This document shows, piece after piece, positions 58,456 to 64,000 of a stretch of 64,000 bases of DNA (position 1 is its first letter; the number at the start of each line of letters is the position of its first letter). The stretch spans positions 29,013 through 93,012 of the forward strand of contig JBAZZX010000006.1 of NCBI GenBank assembly GCA_041658585.1, given 5' to 3'. This DNA comes from DYFC01 sp041658585. GTDB taxonomy: Bacteria; Nitrospirota; Thermodesulfovibrionia; Thermodesulfovibrionales; SM23-35. The notes beneath the pieces are model-generated. The model ran no database searches and was not told where the DNA came from. It saw nothing but the letters and a program-made list of their open reading frames with translations. The position numbers and the translations under genes were made by a program.

Positions 58456-59427
58456 GTGAGTGATCAAATAGTCATTTATCAATCCCCTGACGGTACAACC
58501 GGCATCGAAGTCCATCTGGAAGCGGAGACTGTCTGGCTTACCCAGGACCAGATGGCAGAACTCTTTGGCAGAGAACGCTCGGTCATAACCAAGCATCTTC
58601 GCAATGTTTTTAGAGAGGCGGAACTGGACAAGACGGCAGTACGTGCAAAATTTGCACATACTGCCCCGGACGGGAAAAAGTATCAGACGCAGTTCTATAA
58701 CCTTGATGCTATTCTTTCAGTAGGCTACCGGGTCAACTCGAAACGAGGCACCCAATTCCGCCAATGGGCTACCAACGTGCTACGTGATCATCTGGTGCAA
58801 GGGTTCACGGTTAATCAGACCAGATTGGCAGAGAGGGGTATCTCTGAGATGCAACAGGCGGTTGAGCTGCTTTCCAGGACACTTGACCATCAGGCCCTTA
58901 TTACCGGCATAGGCAAGGACGTTCTTTCTGTTATCGTAGGCTATGCAAGGACATGGCGGCTGCTCCTCCAATATGACGAAGATACACTTCTCATTCCCGC
59001 AGGCTGTCAACCCGCTCGCGGCGTGCTTGAATATGACTTTGCAAGGCAGGCGATTTTCGAACTCAAGCAAGAACTGAAAGGGCGTGGAGACGCTACAGAT
59101 TTATTCGGATCTGAACGCGGTGATGCCCTGGCTGCCATACTCGGCAACATTGAACAGACTATGTTCGGTGAAACGCTCTACCGTACAAGAGAAGAAAAGG
59201 CAGCGCATCTTCTCTACTTTGTCATCAAAGACCATCCTTTCCTCGACGGCAACAAGCGGATCGGGAGCTTCCTGTTTCTTCTTTACAATAGGCAGGAAGA
59301 GATACCGGAAATCATTAGCGAGAACACATTGACGGCATTGGCACTCCTAATTGCTGAAAGCGAACCGGCTAATAAAGACCTGATGATACGCCTGGTCGTT
59401 AATCTTTTGATAGGGGACGAGAAATAG
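58456..59427 (+). CDS. RhuM-family protein with C-terminal Fic/Doc motif
   Basis: 323 residues from a GTG start. The N-terminal RhuM-type region (about 1-140) includes VWLTQDQMAELFGRERSVIT, a likely helix-turn-helix, and TQFYNLDAILSVGYRVNSKR. The C-terminus holds a Fic motif H-P-F-L-D-G-N-K-R-I-G near residue 259, intact for AMP or similar transfer. Such RhuM-Fic fusions occur in accessory islands; the target is unknown. No separate antitoxin is adjacent. Confidence 0.85.
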   Translation: MSDQIVIYQSPDGTTGIEVHLEAETVWLTQDQMAELFGRERSVITKHLRNVFREAELDKTAVRAKFAHTAPDGKKYQTQFYNLDAILSVGYRVNSKRGTQFRQWATNVLRDHLVQGFTVNQTRLAERGISEMQQAVELLSRTLDHQALITGIGKDVLSVIVGYARTWRLLLQYDEDTLLIPAGCQPARGVLEYDFARQAIFELKQELKGRGDATDLFGSERGDALAAILGNIEQTMFGETLYRTREEKAAHLLYFVIKDHPFLDGNKRIGSFLFLLYNRQEEIPEIISENTLTALALLIAESEPANKDLMIRLVVNLLIGDEK

Positions 59428-59723
59428 ACTGGGTTTCTCTCTTCACCGTGAAAAGAAAAATGAAGTGGATTTTGTGATTACCTATGTCAAAAGAGATGGT
59501 GCAAATCTTTATTATTCACAATTGATTTTCAAAAAAAATACGCATAATTCTCAGGTTCAATAATTGTGAGGAATACTGTGAGTACTTGTTGTGGCGTCTC
59601 TTATTTCTGAAATCTTTACTTGTGGCTAAAGTCCGCGTTTATCGGTCACTTTGGATGACGTTTATTTCAACTGACATTGTCTGACAGGTAAAATAGCGGC
59701 AATTATAAAAACTTTTTCAGTAT
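59428..59723. other. Intergenic accessory sequence without a clear gene
   Basis: A short frame near 59460-59560 (NEVDFVITYVKRDGANLYYS) looks protein-like but has no start and only about 35 codons; it may be a remnant. Nothing else was recognised. Confidence 0.35.
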
Positions 59724-59749
59724 ATCCGCCCTTACTGCTTTATGCTTTT

Positions 59750-59875
59750 TTATCCCCTTACCTTTATTCCGTATTTATCTCTTAAGTTGTCCCCGAGTAT
59801 ATTGAAACAGAGCGACGTCAGGGCGATCATAAAGCCGGGGGCAAATACCGTCCAGGGAGCTGAAGTTATCACCGC
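59750..59875 (-). pseudogene. Duplicated 3' end of the dppC permease gene
   Basis: 42 codons read ITSAPWTVFAPGFMIALTSL and so on to KVRG-stop, matching the last residues of the permease at 61031-61834 almost exactly, with many silent differences. DNA similarity extends past the stop to about 59724. It lies in the same orientation as the intact gene, so the pair brackets the zinc-ribbon/VapBC module as direct repeats. Confidence 0.8.
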
Positions 59876-59999
59876 CATAAAAATGAAGATTTATTGTATT
59901 TGGGGTCCGTCCTGTGATAATTTCTCCAATGTTTCTTAACGGAGTATTTCACCACTATTCCATCCTTATCGATGCAGCTTCCGCACTTCCTCTCCTGCA

Positions 60000-60290
60000 T
60001 CATATCTCCGATTCAGGAACCACAATCTCTTTTCCGCATCCCGGGCACTGATACACCCCCTTCTTCTCATCTATTGCGGCGAATCTCAAGCCTATGTCAC
60101 GGTTCGGTTTTGATCGCTTCACAACGATCAGGAATCCTTCGAAAGTTACATCTTCCTCGATGTCGCATGGCGGGCATGAGAGCAACTCTCTGTCTTCGCA
60201 AAACAGACCCAGCCGTTTTTGCTGATCTTTGATCTTTTGTATTTGCCCGGCGAGAGCGCACATCCCGGCTGGAATTTGCGCTTTCTTCAT
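60000..60290 (-). CDS. Small zinc-ribbon-like protein
   Basis: 96 residues with two Cys pairs, C-P-P-C near residue 39 and C-P-G-C near residue 82, spaced as in a zinc ribbon. No catalytic motif; I do not recognise the family. Its start overlaps the PIN-domain gene by 4 bp (ATGA), so it is the third gene of the vapBC unit. Confidence 0.6.
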   Translation of the reverse strand: MKKAQIPAGMCALAGQIQKIKDQQKRLGLFCEDRELLSCPPCDIEEDVTFEGFLIVVKRSKPNRDIGLRFAAIDEKKGVYQCPGCGKEIVVPESEI

Positions 60291-60694
60291 GGACTTATTC
60301 GCTTCGCAAGTTTGTTCAGGTCTACATCGAAGCTGAGAAGTTGGTCATCGGCGATTACGGCCTTGACGCACAAGATACAGTCAACAATGTCAAGACTTTG
60401 CTCCGAGAACAGAGCCAAAGCCTGGATAAGCGCCTGCCGGTCATCATTTGCAATCCCCTTATAGTGCAAAATATCGATGAGGCTACCCGCGGCCCGGTCC
60501 CTCGGAACTTTATATATTTTCGTCAGGACATAGACGCATTCGGCAATGACACTTTCAAGGATGATGGCCTTGACACTGCCATCTATTACTTTGTCGAAGA
60601 ATTCCTTCGCCTTTGCATGTAAGGTGGGATCATCTGCGACGAGATACCGGATAATGATGTTTGTGTCAAGAAGACTTCTTGCCGGTCTTTTCAC
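60287..60694 (-). CDS. vapC: PIN-domain ribonuclease toxin (VapC type)
   Basis: 135 residues. PIN-domain acidic residues: L-L-D-T-N-I-I-I-R-Y-L (Asp near residue 9), the Glu in ESVIAECVYVL, and Asp residues in DIVDCILCVKA and LLSFDVDLNKLA. Such toxins cleave tRNA or rRNA. It overlaps the upstream AbrB-type antitoxin gene and the downstream zinc-ribbon gene. Confidence 0.87.
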   Translation of the reverse strand: MKRPARSLLDTNIIIRYLVADDPTLHAKAKEFFDKVIDGSVKAIILESVIAECVYVLTKIYKVPRDRAAGSLIDILHYKGIANDDRQALIQALALFSEQSLDIVDCILCVKAVIADDQLLSFDVDLNKLAKRISP

Positions 60695-60920
60695 GGACAG
60701 CCACCTCCCACGCCCTGTCTTTCATCTGCTTCATGGACACGCCCGGCTTAACGTTGCCGGCGTATGCACTGAGTGAAGCGGCAGCATCCCGCACTGGTTT
60801 CACCATGACAATATCATCCTCCACCTCGAAATAGACGGCATTGGCCTTGAGCTTTTCCCGAATCTCCTTGGGAATTGTTACCTGCCCCTTCCTTGTTATT
60901 TTAATCGCTGCGGTCGTCAT
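60666..60920 (-). CDS. vapB: AbrB/MazE-type antitoxin
   Basis: 84 residues from the second ATG (AAGGTG about 8 nt upstream); an upstream in-frame start at 60950 is less likely. The swapped-hairpin AbrB fold is shown by AAIKITRKGQVTIPKEIREK. The C-terminal tail (residues about 45-84) should wrap and inhibit the PIN toxin, whose gene it overlaps by 29 bp. It probably represses its own promoter. Confidence 0.87.
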   Translation of the reverse strand: MTTAAIKITRKGQVTIPKEIREKLKANAVYFEVEDDIVMVKPVRDAAASLSAYAGNVKPGVSMKQMKDRAWEVAVREKTGKKSS

Positions 60921-61030
60921 CTCATTGCACCTTACCTTTCTAATTAGCATTACTTTATATTATTGTATTACTTATTGACATTGTTGTCAACTGCAACGTT
61001 ATTCCTCCGCCCTTGCCGCTTTAGACTTTT

Positions 61031-61834
61031 TTATCCTCTTACTTTTAGTCCGTATTTGTCTCTTAAGTTGTCCCCGAGTATATTGAAACAGAGAGACGTC
61101 AGGGCGATCATGAAACCCGGAGCAAAAACCGTCCAGGGAGCGGAAGTTATATAAGCCCTGTTCGCGTTTATCATGGACCCCCATGTTGCCGTCGGAGGCT
61201 GAGCGCCAAGGCCCAAAAAGCTTAAAGAAGCTTCAGTGATGATATATCCTCCTATCTTCATCCCCGTCATAACGAGCAGGAGAGGAACGCATTGAGGCAT
61301 AAGATGCGTAAAGAGAATCCTCTGATTACTGCACCCTAATGTCCTGGCAGCTTCAATATAAGTTGCCTCCCGTAAGGTCAGGACGTAGCCTCTGATAATC
61401 CTTGCAAAGGAGGCCCAGCCGACTGCAACGATTGCAATCATAACCGTATAAATGCCCGGCGGAAGCAGTATGGAAATACCTATGGCAAGGAGGAGTGAAG
61501 GAAAAGAAAGTATGAGGTCTACAAAGGCCATGATAACCGTATCCGTCCTGCCGCCGAAATAGCCTGAGACAAGGCCGATAAAAAGTCCGATGCCCATTGA
61601 GATAAGCACCGCCGTTACGGCGATACTTATTGATATCCTCCCTCCATAAAGGACCCTTGAGAGTATGTCCCTGCCTTTGTTGTCCGTACCAAGCGGATGC
61701 TCAAAATCCGGCGGTATTTTCAGACTGTCAAGGTCTATCCTGTCGGGACCATATCGGCTGACGGTAGGCGCAAAGGCGGACAGAAGGGTTATCAAAAGCA
61801 AAACAAGAATCGAAATCTTACCCGCCGTCTTCAT
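61031..61834 (-). CDS. dppC: Dipeptide/oligopeptide ABC transporter permease (DppC type)
   Basis: 267 residues. Begins with one helix, then GTDNKGRDILSRVLYGGRIS, the OppC/DppC signature, and has the EAA loop EAARTLGCSNQRILFTHLMP. About six membrane helices. It pairs with DppB for peptide (or nickel) import. The start lies 1 nt after the dppB stop. No ATPases or binding protein are adjacent; the binding lipoprotein at 20721 could serve it, but nothing links them. Its 3' end is partly duplicated at 59750. Confidence 0.9.
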   Translation of the reverse strand: MKTAGKISILVLLLITLLSAFAPTVSRYGPDRIDLDSLKIPPDFEHPLGTDNKGRDILSRVLYGGRISISIAVTAVLISMGIGLFIGLVSGYFGGRTDTVIMAFVDLILSFPSLLLAIGISILLPPGIYTVMIAIVAVGWASFARIIRGYVLTLREATYIEAARTLGCSNQRILFTHLMPQCVPLLLVMTGMKIGGYIITEASLSFLGLGAQPPTATWGSMINANRAYITSAPWTVFAPGFMIALTSLCFNILGDNLRDKYGLKVRG

Positions 61835-61835
61835 G

Positions 61836-62756
61836 CTAATTCAATCTAATCCTTGGATCAAGATAGTGATACATAATATCAACAATCAGATTGATCGCCA
61901 CAAATATTATCGTTCCGGTAATCACGCACCCCATTATCACCGGATAGTCCCTCTTGATGATCCCTTCCATCGTAAACCGCCCTATCCCGTCCCAGCCGAA
62001 TATCGTCTCTGTAAGTACTGCCCCGTTCAGATAACTACCGAAATCAAGACCGATGACCGTAATAATCGGTATGAGGGCATTTTTAAATACATGGATACCA
62101 TTGATCTTTGACTCCGGCAAACCCTTTGCCTTTGCCGTCGTAACAAAAGGCATATCAAAGATTTCCAGCAAAGCGGTCCTTGTCACCCTTGAAATTGCGG
62201 CAATGGCAGGGAGTGAAAGGGTTATCGAGGGCAATATTAGGAACCGTATATCCCCGGTGCCGGACGGCGGAAAAAGTTTGAGCTGAAGGCTTAGGAAGAG
62301 CATAATCAGAAGCCCGCTCCAGAAGACAGGCACACTGAGTCCTGTCACGGAAATTGCCGAAATTAATCCGTCCATCCATGTATCCTTTTTATAGGCTGAC
62401 AGAAACCCGAATGATAGTCCTAATGGAATTGCTATCAGCATTGCGCAAACGGCAAGCTTTAAGGTATTAGGAAATTTCAGGAGCAGGTCATCGAAGACCT
62501 TTCTGTTGGTATAGTAAGACCGCCCAAATTCCCCTTGCAGCAGGAGCTTGATATATCCGTAATACTGACTGATAAGATTCCTGTCAGTTCCGAGTTCCTT
62601 TCTGATTTTTTCTATAACCTCCGGCTGCGCCCGCTCCCCGACCATGCTCAAAACCGGATCGCCCGGCAATGCCTTTGTGAGAGTAAAAGTAAGGATGGTA
62701 ATGCCGAAAAGGAGGGGAATAAGGAGAAGAAGCTTTTTTATAAAATAAGTCTTAAT
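61836..62756 (-). CDS. dppB: Dipeptide/oligopeptide ABC transporter permease (DppB type), probable ATT start
   Basis: 306 residues if translation begins at ATT 62756-62754, with GAGG 5 nt upstream. This gives the usual DppB N-terminal helix (KKLLLLIPLLFGITILTFTL then A-L-P-G-D-P). The nearest ordinary start, TTG 62669, falls after this helix and would give only 277 residues starting at P-G-D-P. Family signatures: GEFGRSYYTNRKV, SVPVFWSGLLIMLFLSLQL, and the EAA-type loop TAKAKGLPESKINGIHVFKN. No ATG, GTG or TTG is in frame upstream of the first helix. Confidence 0.85.
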   Translation of the reverse strand: MKTYFIKKLLLLIPLLFGITILTFTLTKALPGDPVLSMVGERAQPEVIEKIRKELGTDRNLISQYYGYIKLLLQGEFGRSYYTNRKVFDDLLLKFPNTLKLAVCAMLIAIPLGLSFGFLSAYKKDTWMDGLISAISVTGLSVPVFWSGLLIMLFLSLQLKLFPPSGTGDIRFLILPSITLSLPAIAAISRVTRTALLEIFDMPFVTTAKAKGLPESKINGIHVFKNALIPIITVIGLDFGSYLNGAVLTETIFGWDGIGRFTMEGIIKRDYPVIMGCVITGTIIFVAINLIVDIMYHYLDPRIRLN

Positions 62757-62875
62757 AACAACCTCTTTTATGGTATATTTTCATCAAATCCGAAATTCAA
62801 TAATATTTTAGCAAACCTTGTGATATATTTTTTTCTTAGTAGTATTATAGATACGCCCCGGAAAAAAAAGACAAT

Positions 62876-63802
62876 TTGGTATGGTTACTGTTAATATGTA
62901 TAGTAATGTTTTTACGGTCAACAAAATGGAATACGATAGAAAAATATCTAATTGCAATAATATCTTTCTTCCTCATTTCACCTGCTTATGCAGAAGATTA
63001 TATCTATACCAATAAGGACCTTGAGAAATATAAAAGCTCTTCAAAAAAGATAGAGGCGACTGAGAAGGTAAAGAACAAAAGCAAAAGCAAAAAGAAAAGC
63101 GATAAACCTCCCAGGAAAGCGGAACCGGCAGTTAAGAAAAAAGAAGAAAAAAAGCCCGTGCAGTATGAAGTGCCTTATGTCTCTCAAGAAGGGTCATCGA
63201 AGAGGATCATTATCTCCGTCACCTTCAACGATTCCGTTAAGGCCCTCATGCTCTTAGACACTGGAGCACCCGGAATGTATATCTCCCATGGGCTTGCCGA
63301 GAAACTTGGCATTTTCGATAAAGGAGAAGGCCTGCTTCAAATTGAAGCCGGAGGCATCGGAGGGAAAATCCCGGCTGTCTTAACTGTAGTAGATACGGTA
63401 CAAGTCGGAGGAGTAAAGGAAATTTTTGTCCCGACAACCATAGGTAATTCTTTGTCCGGCATCTATGAAGGACTTATAGGCATGAATTTTATGTCCGGAT
63501 ATAGCATCCGTATAGATACCAACAAACATGTTGTAGTTTTTGAGGAAATCCCTGCAGCTCCGGACATGCCTGGAGGCCATGATGAGGAGTGGTGGAGAAC
63601 AAATTATCGCCAGTTTTCCTCGGCAAAAAAAGAATGGGAAGAATTCAAAGCACATGTATACAATATGAAAGATGAAAACAATAAACTGAAAAAGGTAAAA
63701 GAGTTTGCAGATAAACAGGTTAAAGAAGCGGAGAAGCTCACAAGAAAACTCGACAGCTTTGCTATAGACCATGCCGTCCCCATGAGCTGGAGAGAATATT
63801 AA
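62876..63802 (+). CDS. Retropepsin-like aspartic protease, exported
   Basis: 308 residues; Met11 at 62906 is a likely alternative start. A signal sequence ends at S-P-A-Y-A. A Lys-rich low-complexity stretch follows (about residues 58-95), then a retropepsin-like domain: LMLLDTGAPGMYISHGLAEK with the catalytic D-T-G, and LIGMNFMSGYSIRIDTNKHV near its end. A helical C-terminal tail follows. A single D-T-G means it must act as a dimer. Substrate unknown; periplasmic. Divergent from dppB. Confidence 0.75.
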   Translation: MVWLLLICIVMFLRSTKWNTIEKYLIAIISFFLISPAYAEDYIYTNKDLEKYKSSSKKIEATEKVKNKSKSKKKSDKPPRKAEPAVKKKEEKKPVQYEVPYVSQEGSSKRIIISVTFNDSVKALMLLDTGAPGMYISHGLAEKLGIFDKGEGLLQIEAGGIGGKIPAVLTVVDTVQVGGVKEIFVPTTIGNSLSGIYEGLIGMNFMSGYSIRIDTNKHVVVFEEIPAAPDMPGGHDEEWWRTNYRQFSSAKKEWEEFKAHVYNMKDENNKLKKVKEFADKQVKEAEKLTRKLDSFAIDHAVPMSWREY

Positions 63803-64000
63803 ACTATTACCTTATATTATGCCTATATCTTATTTGATACATTTCAACAGATAAAGCAAGCCCCGGTTATTCGTAACGTTGAAGCTGTAGAAAAAGCCAC
63901 TTGACAAAATATTATGGATTGGGCAGGAAAAAACGAATGCGTAGAATGCACTGTATTAAGCGATCTCGGTTCGTCGAATGGGCAAGAGACCCCGAAAATT
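63803..64000. other. Right edge, possible start of a gene running off the window
   Basis: TTGACA at 63901-63906 could be a -35 box. Two overlapping frames remain open to the edge: one from ATG 63914 and one from ATG 63938 or earlier (KRSRFVEWARDPEN). Neither can be assigned. Confidence 0.3.

Overview
This 64 kb window reads as a bacterial chromosome of moderate GC with dense operons, from a Gram-negative, probably anaerobic organism. The inference rests on a small siroheme sulfite reductase, an OmpA lipoprotein, a large two-component repertoire and a selenoprotein. A Nitrospirota (Thermodesulfovibrio-like) or deltaproteobacterial origin fits best, but no rRNA or marker gene here settles it. 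No rRNA, CRISPR array, complete insertion sequence or phage was seen. The one tRNA gene is initiator tRNA-Met.

Layout. 1-1735: accessory flank with a HEPN-domain protein and a small overlapping partner. 1887-9869: sulfite reductase; a minus-strand envelope operon (deacetylase, glycoside hydrolase-like protein, serine hydrolase/NamZ fusion); pssA-leuA. 9935-13435: csp, then a minus-strand arsenic/redox operon arsR - HesB/IscA-like - thioredoxin/DsbD-like - arsC. The HesB/IscA-like gene has an in-frame UGA followed by a bacterial SECIS-like hairpin, so it is a selenoprotein gene that standard ORF calling misses. 13662-25323: nfu, amiC, an EcfT-like protein, D-aminoacylase, glutamine amidotransferase-like hydrolase, AI-2E family protein, a bacterial eRF1-like (baeRF) protein, peptide-binding lipoprotein, panB, typA. 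25514-31620: an AddAB-type helicase-nuclease pair. 32084-48081: a signalling block with a NarX/NarL-like pair, a large hybrid kinase, an OmpA lipoprotein, two related sensor kinases, a SulP transporter with an unusual soluble insertion, a cytidylate-kinase-like/BON/receiver fusion, three stand-alone receivers and a stripped-down kinase. 48179-53787: tRNA-fMet, cdaA-cdaR-glmM, comEC. 53861-60920: accessory island with an ORF6N protein, a restriction-modification methylase plus a nuclease broken by an amber codon, RhuM-Fic and VapBC, ending in a partial duplication of a permease gene. 61031-63802: dppC-dppB permeases and a retropepsin-like protease.

A second layer runs through the window: at least four families of short palindromic, MITE-like repeats (called A-D here). 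They sit between genes, and also inside genes in frame (AddB-like twice, ComEC, EcfT-like), at gene ends (one abuts the sulfite reductase stop codon) and at gene starts (NamZ fusion, DsbD-like, peptide-binding protein), where they supply start codons, ribosome-binding sites or N-terminal residues.

All identifications come from reading the sequence and recalling family motifs; no database search was run.
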